Origin: Alentia gelatinosa
Lineage: Eukaryota > Annelida > Polychaeta > Phyllodocida > Polynoidae
Direction: 5' to 3'
DNA length: 64,000 bases
NCBI GenBank assembly: GCA_950022655.1
Contig: OX465589.1
Span: forward strand, 30,233,970 to 30,297,969
The position numbers and the translations under genes were made by a program. This document shows, one piece after another, positions 47,822 through 58,977 of the stretch. The notes beneath the pieces are model-generated. The model was not told the origin of the DNA. It saw only the letters and a list, made by a program, of their open reading frames with translations, and made no database searches. Each line of letters begins with the position of its first letter. The first letter of the stretch is position 1.

Positions 47822-49710
47822 TTGCATCATGAGCTATATCGGGGTGTATCGGGACCATGGCACCTTTTTCATGCACCCTCCCAATACGTTACGACGCGCA
47901 CTGACGCGCACCGACGCGAACCGATACGCTACGATATGCCTTCCGACGTGCTACGATATGGTAATTTTGTATCGGCTCTCATCGGCTCGTGTCGGCGTTG
48001 GTGGGTGCAGGGTCTTAGGGTTAGAGTTAGGTTTAGGGTTAGGGTTTGGGTTGAACTTAAAACGCCATTCTAACAGTATCCTGCAATACAGGTACAGGTA
48101 CCGGTACAAACATATTAAGTTCTCTGATGCATTGTAGTTTTGAAATGAATTGTTTACTAAGCTGTACATCTAGATTTTGAGAATAATCAAAATTAATGTT
48201 AGCGATACACACACCACATGTGTCATTTCCTAGCAACTTTAACTAAATATCCAAGCACAGTCTACCTGAGTCGAGGGCAGACACTGCAGAATGGACACTC
48301 AAAACTCGCTCACATTTTCAGCAAAATTTGAAGCTAAGGTAATATAAATAGTAATAATACTTTCAAAATATTCTACTTCATGTATATCCATTTTTGCATT
48401 TATTAAATACTCAAGTTCAGTACTGGAAAAAAATGGGCCGAATTTGTTGTGGGTCGAGTTCCATTTACGGGTCGAGTTTGTTGTGGGTCGAGTTTTTTAT
48501 TGATCGATTTCGTTGCGGGTCGAGTTTTTGAGTATTCATGAGTGACTCTAATTGGTTAAGGGTTAGGGTTAGGGTTAGGGTTAGGATAGGGTAAGGGTTA
48601 GGGTTAGGGTTAAGTACAGGGATCGGAATAGGGATAGGGTTAGGGAGAGGTTTAGTGATAGGGATAGGGATAGTGTTAGGGTTAGGGTTGGTGTTGAACT
48701 TAAAACGCCCTTCTAACAGTATCCTGCAATACAGGGTTAGGGTTAGGGATAGGGTAAAGGTTAGGGTTGGGATAGGGATAGGTCCAGGGTTAGGGTTAGG
48801 ATAGGGTTAGGGTTAGGGCTAGGAATTTGTTGTGGGTCGAGTTCCATTTACGGGTCGAGTTTGTTGTGTGTCGAGTTTTTATTGATCGATTTCGTTGCGG
48901 ATCGAGTTTTCGAGTATTCATGAGTGACTAATTGCTTAAGGGTTAGGGTTAGGGTTAGGGTTAGGATAGGGTAAGGGTTAGGGTTAGGGTTAAGTACAGG
49001 GATAGGAATAGGGATAGGGTTAGGGAGAGGGTTAGTGATAGGGATAGGGATAGTGTTAGGGTTAGGGTTGGTGTTGAACTTAAAACGCCCTTCTAACAGT
49101 ATCCTGCAATACAGGATTAGGGTTAGGGATAGGGTAAGGGTTAGGGTTGGGATAGGGATAGGTTCAGGGTTAGGGTTAGGATAGGGTTAGGGATAGGGCT
49201 AGGGATAGGGTTAGGGATAGAGTTAGGGATGCGGATAGGGTTAGGGTTAGGGCTAGGGTTAGGGTTAGATGGGGTGTCCACCAAGCTCCCGACGCGAACT
49301 GACGCGCCCCCATATTGCCCTTCCGATACAAAATCCATATCGTAACAAAATCGTAGAGCTTATCGGGGCAGTTGGTAAGTTTTCTACGATAACACTACTG
49401 ACACGGCTCAATGCGCACCGACGCGAACTGATGCAAAACCTGTATCGCAGTGTGTAGATGACCCTTTTAACGGGAAATCATATGAAATAATCGATAGAAA
49501 ATTATGAAATTTTCAGAATCTGTAGAATCTATAATGCTAAAACGGCTCTGCAAAAATTGTGAAATTTGATAGTGGATAAGGTCTCAAAACGATCATTTTA
49601 TACTTTAACTGAGGTATCATATAATATTGTTTTGTATCTACAGATAAAATATCAATTTTAAATATGCATTATTTCTGGAATTATAATAGAAATATGGTTA
49701 ATTACACTGG
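47822..49710 (+). repeat. Satellite unit 24, class M, type II head
   Basis: 1889 bp; C 48436 (GGGCCG form), C' near 48826, E 49267. GCTCTCATCGG near 47974, GGGTTTGGGTTGAAC near 48042 and ACAAACATATTAAG near 48105 mark the head; the first two recur at 63342. C' ends GAGTGACTAATTGC near 48921, so the 3-bp loss seen in block C of S units occurs here in C'. Confidence 0.95.
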
Positions 49711-51598
49711 TTGCATCATGAGTTATATGGGGTGTATCGGGACCATGGCACCTTTTTCATGCACCCTCCCAATACGTTACGATACGCACTGACGCGCACT
49801 GACGCGAACCTATACGCTACGATATGCCTTCCGACATGCTACGATATGGTAATTTTGTATCGGCTCACGTCAGCTCGTGTCGGCGTTGGTGGGTGCAGGG
49901 TCTTAGGGTTAGAGTTAGGTTTAGGGTTAGGGTTGGGGTTAAACTTAAAACGCCATTCTAACAGTATCCTGCAATACAGGTACAGGTACCGGTACAAAAA
50001 TATTAAGTTCTCTGATGCATTGTAGTTTTGAAATGAATTGTTTACTAAGCTGTACATCTAGATTTTGAGAATAATCAAAATTAATGTTAGCGATACACAC
50101 ACCACATGTGTCATTTCCTAGCAACTTTAACTAAATATCCAAGCACAGTCTACCTGAGTCGAGGGCAGACACTGCAGAATGGACACTCAAAACTCGCTCA
50201 CATTTTCAGCAAAATTTGAAGCTAAGGTAATATAAATAGTAATAATACTTTCAAAATATTCTACTTCATGTATATCCATTTTTGCATTTATTAAATACTC
50301 AAGTTCAGTACTGGAAAAAAATGGGCCGAATTTGTTGTGGGTCGAGTTCCATTTACGGGTCGAGTTTGTTGTGGGTCGAGTTTTTTATTGATCGATTTCG
50401 TTGCGGGTCGAGTTTTTGAGTATTCATGAGTGACTCTAATTGGTTAAGGGTTCGGGTTAGGGTTAGGGTTAGGATAGGGTAAGGGTTAGGGTTAGGGTTA
50501 AGTACAGGGATAGGAATAGGGATAGGGTTAGGGAGAGGTTTAGTGATAGGGATAGGGATAGTGTTAGGGTTAGGGTTGGTGTTGAACTTAAAACGCCCTT
50601 CTAACAGTATCCTGCAATACAGGGTTAGGGTTAGGGATAGGGTAAAGGTTAGGGTTGGGATAGGGATAGGTCCAGGGTTAGGGTTAGGATAGGGTTAGGG
50701 TTAGGGCTAGGAATTCGTTGTGGGTCGAGTTCCATTTACGGGTCGAGTTTGTTGTGTGTCGAGTTTTTATTGATCGATTTCGTTGCGGATCGAGTTTTCG
50801 AGTATTCATGAGTGACTAATTGCTTAAGGGTTAGGGTTAGGGTTAGGGTTAGGATAGGGTAAGGGTTAGGGTTAGGGTTAAGTACAGGGATAGGAATAGG
50901 GATAGGGTTAGGGAGAGGGTTAGTGATAGGGATAGGGATAGTGTTAGGGTTAGGGTTGGTGTTGAACTTAAAACGCCCTTCTAACAGTATCCTGCAATAC
51001 AGGATTAGGGTTAGGGATAGGGTAAGGGTTAGGGTTGGGATAGGGATAGGTTCAGGGTTAGGGTTAGGATAGGGTTAGGGATAGGGCTAGGGATAGGGTT
51101 AGGGATAGAGTTAGGGATGCGGATAGGGTTAGGGTTAGGGCTAGGGTTAGGGTTAGATGGGGTGTCCACCAAGCTCCCGACGCGAACTGACGCGCCCCCA
51201 TATTGCCCTTCCGATACAAAATCCATATCGTAACAAAATCGTAGAGCTTATCGGGGCAGTTGGTAAGTTTTCTACGATAACACTACTGACGCGGCTCAAT
51301 GCGCACCGACGCGAACTGATGCAAAACCTGTATCGCAGTGTGTAGATGACCCTTTTAACGGGAAATCATATGAAATAATCGATAGAAAATTATGAAATTT
51401 TCAGAATCTGTAGAATCTATAATGCTAAAACGGCTCTGCAAAAATTGTGAAATTTGATAGTGGATAAGGTCTCAAAACGATCATTTTATACTTTAACCGA
51501 GGTATCATATAATATTGTTTTGTATCTACAGATAAAATATCAATCTTAAATATGCATTATTTCTGGAATTATAATAGAAATATGGTTAATTACACTGG
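49711..51598 (+). repeat. Satellite unit 25, class M, type I head
   Basis: 1888 bp; C 50325, C' near 50714, E 51155. The body repeats the unit at 47822 at about 1888 bp, including GTGACTAATTGC near 50813 and GGTTCAGGG near 51050. GCTCACGTCAGCTC near 49863 is shared with 51599. The pure run at the start of D is interrupted by GGGTTCGGG near 50450. Confidence 0.95.
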
Positions 51599-53114
51599 TT
51601 GCATCATGAGTTATATGGGGTGTATCGGGACCATGGCACCTTTTTCATGCACCCTCCCAATACGTTACGATACGCACTGACGCGCACCGACGCGAACCTA
51701 TACGCTACGATATGCCTTCCGACATGCTACGATATGGTAATTTTGTATCGGCTCACGTCAGCTCGTGTCGGCGTTGGTGGGTGCAGGGTCTTAGGGTTAG
51801 AGTTAGGTTTAGGGTTAGGGTTGGGGTTAAACTTAAAACGCCATTCTAACAGTATCCTGCAATACAGGTATAGGTACCGGTACAAAAATATTAAGTTCTC
51901 TGATGCATTGTAGTTTTGAAATGAATTGTTTACTAAGCTGTACATCTAGATTTTGAGAATAATCAAAATTAATGTTAGCGATACACACACCACATGTGTC
52001 ATTTCCTAGCAACTTTAACTAAATATCCAAGCACAGTCTACCTGAGTCGAGGGCAGACACTGCAGAATGGACACTCAAAACTCGCTCACATTTTCAGCAA
52101 AATTTGAAGCTAAGGTAATATAAATAGTAATAATACTTCCAAAATATTCTACTTCATGTATATCCATTTTTGCATCTATTAAATACTCAAGTTCAGTACT
52201 GAAAAAAATGGGTCGAAATCGATGTGGGTCGAGTTCCATTTACGGGTCGAGTTTGTTGTGGGTCGAGTTTTTTATTGATCGATTTTGTTGCGGGTCGAGT
52301 TTTCGAGTATTCATGAGTGACTAATTGGTTAAGGGTTAGGGTTAGGGTTAGGGTTAAGGTTAGGGTTAGGATAGGGTAAGGGTTAGGGTAAGGGTTAAGT
52401 ACAGGGATAGGAATAGGGATAGGGTTAGGGAGAGGGTTAGTGATAGGGATAGGGATAGTGTTAGGGTTAGGGTTGGTGTTGAACTTAAAACGCCCTTCTA
52501 ACAGTATCCTGCAATACAGGGTTAGGGTTAGGGATAGGGTAAGGGTTAGGGTTGGGATAGGGATAGGGTCAGGGTTAGGGTTAGGATAGGGTTAGGGATA
52601 GGGCTAGGGATAGGGTTAGGGATAGAGTTAGGGATGGGGATAGGGTTAGGGTTAGGGCTAGGGTTAGGGTTAGAGGGGGTGTCCACCAAGCTCCCGACGC
52701 GAACTGACGCGCCCCCATATTGCCCTTCCGATACAAAATCCATATTGTAACAAAATCGTAGAGCTTATCGGGGCAGTTGGTAAGTTTTCTACGATAACGC
52801 TACTGACGCGGCTCAATGCGCACCAACGCGAACTGATGCAAAACCTGTATCACAGTGTATAGATGACTCTTTTAACGGGAAATCATATGAAATAATCGAT
52901 AGAAAATTATGAAATTTTGAGAATCTGTAGAATCTTTAATGCTCAAACGGCTCTGCAAAAACTGTGAAATTTGATAGTAGATAAGGTCTCAAAACGATCA
53001 TTTTATACTTTAACTGAGGTATCATATAATATTGTTTGTATCTACAGATAAAATATCAATCTTAAATATGCATTATTTCTGGAACTATAAAGGAAATATG
53101 GTTAATTACACTGG
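51599..53114 (+). repeat. Satellite unit 26, class S, type I head
   Basis: 1516 bp; alpha C 52210, E 52672. Head as at 49711, body as in the two S units to its right. GGTATAGGTACC near 51866 alters the word before the GTACCGGTAC palindrome. E reads TGTATCACAG near 52847, a CpG loss shared with the next two units. Confidence 0.95.
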
Positions 53115-54631
53115 TTGCATCATGAGCTATATCGGGGTGTATCGGGACCATGGCACCTTTTTCATGCACCCTCCCAATACGTTACGACGCGCACTGACGC
53201 GCACCGACGCGAACCGATACGCTACGATATGCCTTCCGACGTGCTACGATATGGTAATTTTGTATCGGCTCTCATCGGCTCGTGTCGGCGTTGGTGGGTG
53301 CAGGGTCTTAAGGTTAGAGTTAGGTTTAGGGTTAGGGTTGGGGTTGAACTTAAAACGCCATTCTAACAGTATCCTGCAATACAGGTACAGGTACCGGTAC
53401 AAAAATATTAAGTTCTCTGATGCATTGTAGTTTTGAAATGAATTGTTAACTAAGCTGTACATCTAGATTTTGAGAATAATCAAAATTAAGGTTAGCGATA
53501 CACACACCACATGTGTCATTTCCGAGCAACTTTAACTAAATATCCAAGCACAGTCTACCTGAGTCGAGGGCAGACACTGCAGAATGGACACTCAAAACTC
53601 GCTCACATTTTCAGCAAAATTTGAAGCTAAGGTAATATAAATAGTAATAATACTTCCAAAATATTCTACTTCATGTATATCCATTTTTGCATCTATTAAA
53701 TACTCAAGTTCAGTACTGAAAAAAATGGGTCGAAATCGATGTGGGTCGAGTTCCATTTACGGGTCGAGTTTGTTGTGGGTCGAGTTTTTTATTGATCGAT
53801 TTTGTTGCGGGTCGAGTTTTCGAGTATTCATGAGTGACTAATTGGTTAAGGGTTAGGGTTAGGGTTAGGGTTAAGGTTAGGGTTAGGATAGGGTAAGGGT
53901 TAGGGTAAGGGTTAAGTACAGGGATAGGAATAGGGATAGGGTTAGGGAGAGGGTTAGTGATAGGGATAGGGATAGTGTTAGGGTTAGGGTTGGTGTTGAA
54001 CTTAAAACGCCCTTCTAACAGTATCCTGCAATACAGGGTTAGGGTTAGGGATAGGGTAAGGGTTAGGGTTGGGATAGGGATAGGGTCAGGGTTAGGGTTA
54101 GGATTGGGTTAGGGATAGGGCTAGGGATAGGGTTAGGGATAGAGTTAGGGATGGGGATAGGGTTAGGGTTAGGGCTAGGGTTAGGGTTAGAGGGGGTGTC
54201 CACCAAGCTCCCGACGCGAACTGACGCGCCCCCATATTGCCCTTCCGATACAAAATCCATATTGTAACAAAATCGTAGAGCTTATCGGGGCAGTTGGTAA
54301 GTTTTCTACGATAACGCTACTGACGCGGCTCAATGCGCACCAACGCGAACTGATGCAAAACCTGTATCACAGTGTATAGATGACTCTTTTAACGGGAAAT
54401 CATATGAAATAATCGATAGAAAATTATGAAATTTTGAGAATCTGTAGAATCTTTAATGCTCAAACGGCTCTGCAAAAACTGTGAAATTTGATAGTAGATA
54501 AGGTCTCAAAACGATCATTTTATACTTTAACTGAGGTATCATATAATATTGTTTGTATCTACAGATAAAATATCAATCTTAAATATGCATTATTTCTGGA
54601 ACTATAAAGGAAATATGGTTAATTACACTGG
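53115..54631 (+). repeat. Satellite unit 27, class S, type II head
   Basis: 1517 bp; alpha C 53727, E 54190. GCTCTCATCGG near 53271, GGTCTTAAGG at 53304 and GTTAACTAAG at 53445. CATTTCCGAGCAAC near 53518 recurs at 56548 but not in the intervening unit. GGATTGGGTTAGGG near 54102 is private. Confidence 0.95.
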
Positions 54632-56147
54632 TTGCATCATGAGCTATATCGGGGTGTATCGGGACCATGGCACCTTTTTCATGCACCCTCCCAATACGTT
54701 ACGACGCGCACTGACGCGCACCGACGCGAACCGATACGCTACGATATGCCTTCCGACGTGCTACGATATGGTAATTTTGTATCGGCTCTCGTCGGCTCGT
54801 GTCAGCGTTGGTGGGTGCAGGGTCTTAAGGTTAGAGTTAGGTTTAGGGTTAGGGTTGGGGTTGAACTTAAAACGCCATTCTAACAGTATCCTGCAATACA
54901 GGTACAGGTACCGGTACAAAAATATTAAGTTCTCTGATGCATTGTAGTTTTGAAATGAATTGTTAACTAAGCTGTACATCTAGATTTTGAGAATAATCAA
55001 AATTAAGGTTAGCGATACACACACCACATGTGTCATTTCCTAGCAACTTTAACTAAATATCCAAGCACAGTCTACCTGAGTCGAGGGCAGACACTGCAGA
55101 ATGGACACTAAAAACTCGCTCACATTTTCAGCAAAATTTGAAGCTAAGGTAATATAAATAGTAATAATACTTCCAAAATATTCTACTTCATGTATATCCA
55201 TTTTTGCATCTATTAAATACTCAAGTTCAGTACTGAAAAAAATGGGTCGAAATCGATGTGGGTCGAGTTCCATTTACGGGTCGAGTTTGTTGTGGGTCGA
55301 GTTTTTTATTGATCGATTTTGTTGCGGGTCGAGTTTTCGAGTATTCATGAGTGACTAATTGGTTAAGGGTTAGGGTTAGGGTTAGGGTTAAGGTTAGGGT
55401 TAGGATAGGGTAAGGGTTAGGGTAAGGGTTAAGTACAGGGATAGGAATAGGGATAGGGTTAGGGAGAGGGTTAGTGATAGGGATAGGGATAGTGTTAGGG
55501 TTAGGGTTGGTGTTGAACTTAAAACGCCCTTCTAACAGTATCCTGCAATACAGGGTTAGGGTTAGGGATAGGGTAAGGGTTAGGGTTGGGATAGGGATAG
55601 GGTCAGGGTTAGGGTTAGGATAGGGTTAGGGATAGGGCTAGGGATAGGGTTAGGGATAGAGTTAGGGATGGGGATAGGGTTAGGGTTAGGGCTAGGGTTA
55701 GGGTTAGAGGGGGTGTCCACCAAGCTCCCGACGCGAACTGACGCGCCCCCATATTGCCCTTCCGATACAAAATCCATATTGTAACAAAATCGTAGAGCTT
55801 ATCGGGGCAGTTGGTAAGTTTTCACGATAACGCTACTGACGCGGCTCAATGCGCACCAACGCGAACTGATGCAAAACCTGTATCACAGTGTATAGATGAC
55901 TCTTTTAACGGGAAATCATATGAAATAATCGATAGAAAATTATGAAATTTTGAGAATCTGTAGAATCTTTAATGCTCAAACGGCTCTGCAAAAACTGTGA
56001 AATTTGATAGTAGATAAGGTCTCAAAACGATCATTTTATACTTTAACTGAGGTATCATATAATATTGTTTGTATCTACAGATAAAATATCAATCTTAAAT
56101 ATGCATTATTTCTGGAACTATAAAGGAAATATGGTTAATTACACTGG
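54632..56147 (+). repeat. Satellite unit 28, class S, type II head
   Basis: 1516 bp; alpha C 55244, E 55706. GTGTCAGCGTTGG near 54800 and GGACACTAAAAACTCG near 55104 are private. The second removes a stop and so opens a 74-codon frame on the minus strand that means nothing by itself. TTTTCACGATAACG near 55819 lacks the TA present elsewhere. Confidence 0.95.
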
Positions 56148-58977
56148 TTGCATCATGAGCTATATCGGGGTGTATCGGGACCATGGCACCTTTTTCATGC
56201 ACCCTCCCAATACGTTACGACGCGCACTGACGCGCACCGACGCGAACCGATACGCTACGATATGCCTTCCGACGTGCTACGATATGGTAATTTTGTATCG
56301 GCTCTCGTCGGCTCGTGTCGGCGTTGGTGGGTGCAGGGTCTTAAGGTTAGAGTTAGGTTTAGGGTTAGGGTTGGGGTTGAACTTAAAACGCCATTCTAAC
56401 AGTATCCTGCAATACAGGTACAGGTACCGGTACAAAAATATTAAGTTCTCTGATGCATTGTAGTTTTGAAATGAATTGTTAACTAAGCTGTACATCTAGA
56501 TTTTGAGAATAATCAAAATTAAGGTTAGCGATACACACACCACATGTGTCATTTCCGAGCAACTTTAACTAAATATCCAAGCACAGTCTACCTGAGTCGA
56601 GGGCAGACACTGCAGAATGGACACTCAAAACTCGCTCACATTTTCAGCAAAATTTGAAGCTAAGGTAATATAAATAGTAATAATACTTCCAAAATATTCT
56701 ACTTCATGTATATCCATTTTTGCATCTATTAAATACTCAAGTTCAGTACTGAAAAAAATGGGTCGAAATCGATGTGGGTCGAGTTCCATTTACGGGTCGA
56801 GTTTGTTGTGGGTCAAGTTTTTTATTGATCTATTTCATTGAGGGTCGAGTTTTCGAGTATGCATGAGTGACTCTAATTGGTTAAGGGTTAGGGTTAGGGT
56901 TAGGGCTAGGGTTAGGGTTAGGGTTAGGGTTAGGGTTTGGGTTAAGTACAGGGATAGGAATAGGGATAGGGTTAAGGAGAGGGTTAGTGATAGGGATAGG
57001 GATAGTGTTAGGGTTAGGGTTGGTGTTGAACTTAAAACGCCCTTCTAACAGTATCCTGCAATACAGGGTTAGGGTTAGGGATAGGGTAAGGGTTAGGGTT
57101 GGGATAGGGATAGGTCCAGGGTTAGGGTTAGGATAGGGTTAGGGTTAGGGCTAGAAATTTGTTGTGGGTCGAGTTCCATTTACGGGTCAAGTTTGTTGTG
57201 GGTCGAGTTTTTTATTGATCGATTTCGTTGCGGGTCGAGTTTTTGCGTTGGCTCGTGTCGGCGTTGGTGGGTGCAGGGTCTTAGGGTTAGAGTTAGGTTT
57301 AGGGTTAGGGTTGGGGTTGAACTTAAAACGCCATTCTAACAGTACCCTGCAATACAGGTACAGGTACCGGTACAAAAATATTAAGTTCTCTGATGCATTG
57401 TAGTTTTGAAACGAATTGTTTACTAAGCTGTACATCTAGATTTTGAGAATAATCAAAATTAATGTTAGCGATACACACACCACAAGTGTCATTTCCTAGC
57501 AACTTTAACTAAATATCCAAGCACAGTCTACCTGAGTCGAGGGCAGACACTGCAGAATGGACACTCAAAACTCGCTCACATTTTCAGCAAAATTTGAAGC
57601 TAAGGTAATATAAATAGTAATAATACTTCCAAAATATTCTACTTCATGTATATCCATTTTTGCATCTATTAAATACTCAAGTTCAGTACTGGAAAAAAAT
57701 GGGCCGAATTTGTTGTGGGTCGAGTTCCATTTACGGGTCGAGTTTGTTGTGGGTCGAGTTTTTTATTGATTGATTTCGTTGCGGGTCGAGTTTTTGAGTA
57801 TTCATGAGTGACTCTAATTGGTTAAGGGTTAGGGTTAGGGTTAGGATAGGGTAAGGGTTAGGGTTAGGGTTAAGTACAGGGATAGGAATAGGGATAGGGT
57901 TAGGGAGAGGTTTAGTGATAGGGATAGGGATAGTGTTAGGGTTAGGGTTGGTGTTGAACTTAAAACGCCCTTCTAACAGTATCCTGCAATACAGGGTTAG
58001 GGTTAGGGATAGGGTAAGGGTTAGGGTTGGGATAGGGATAGGTCCAGGGTTAGGGTTAGGATAGGGTTAGGGTTAGGGCTAGGAATTCGTTGTGGGTCGA
58101 GTTCCATTTACGGGTCGAGTTTGTTGTGTGTCGAGTTTTTATTGATCGATTTCGTTGCGGATCGAGTTTTCGAGTATTCATGAGTGACTCTAATTGCTTA
58201 AGGGTTAGGGTTAGGGTTAGGGTTAGGGTTAGGATAGGGTAAGGGTTAGGGTTTGGGTTAAGTACAGGGATAGGAATAGGGATAGGGTTAGGGAGAGGGT
58301 TAGTGATAGGGATAGGGATAGTGTTAGGGTTAGGGTTGGTGTTGAACTTAAAACGCCCTTCTAACAGTATCCTGCAATACAGGATTAGGGTTAGGGATAG
58401 GGTAAGGGTTAGGGTTGGGATAGGGATAGGGTCAGGGTTAGGGTTAGGATAGGGTTAGGGATAGGGCTAGGGATAGGGTTAGGGATAGAGTTAGGGATGC
58501 GGATAGGGTTAGGGTTAGGGCTAGGGTTAGGGTTAGAGGGGGTGTCCACCAAGCTCCCGACGCGAACTGACACGCCCCCATATTGCCCTTCCGATACAAA
58601 ATCCATATCGTCACAAAATCGTAGAGCTTATCGGGGCAGTTGGTAAGTTTTCTACAATAACGCTACTAACGCGGCTCAATGCACACCGACGCGAACTGAT
58701 GCAAAACCTGTATCGCAGTGTGTAGATGACCCTTTTAACGGGAAATCATATGAAATAATCGATAGAAAATTATGAAATTTTCAGAATCTGTAGAATCTTT
58801 AATGCTGAAACGGCTCTGCAAAAATTGTGAAATTTGATAGGAGATAAGGTATCAAAACGATCATTTTATACTTTAACTGAGGTATCATATAATATTGTTT
58901 GTATCTACAGATAAAATATCAATCTTAAATATGCATTATTTCTGGAACTATAAAGGAAATATGGTTAATTACACTGG
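56148..58977 (+). repeat. Satellite unit 29, class L2, type II head, shortest L2
   Basis: 2830 bp; alpha C 56760, junction 57242, GGGCCG-form C 57701, C' near 58085, E 58535. Its first D (from about 56882) lacks the GGATAGGGTAAGGG step before GGGTTTGGGTTAAG, which explains its being 17 bp shorter than the unit at 11858. ATCGTCACAAAATC near 58607 matches that unit. Confidence 0.95.

Larger units (their letters stand above)
51599..56147 (+). repeat. Homogenised run of three S units (about 1516 bp)
   Basis: Units of 1516, 1517 and 1516 bp share alpha C, GAGTGACTAATTGG, TTTTGAGAATCTG, AAAAACTGTG and TGTATCACAG. The similarity continues into the first C of the unit at 56148, where the L2 architecture begins. 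The S units at 5743-11857 are 9-16 bp longer and carry different markers, so the two S runs are separate expansions. Confidence 0.88.
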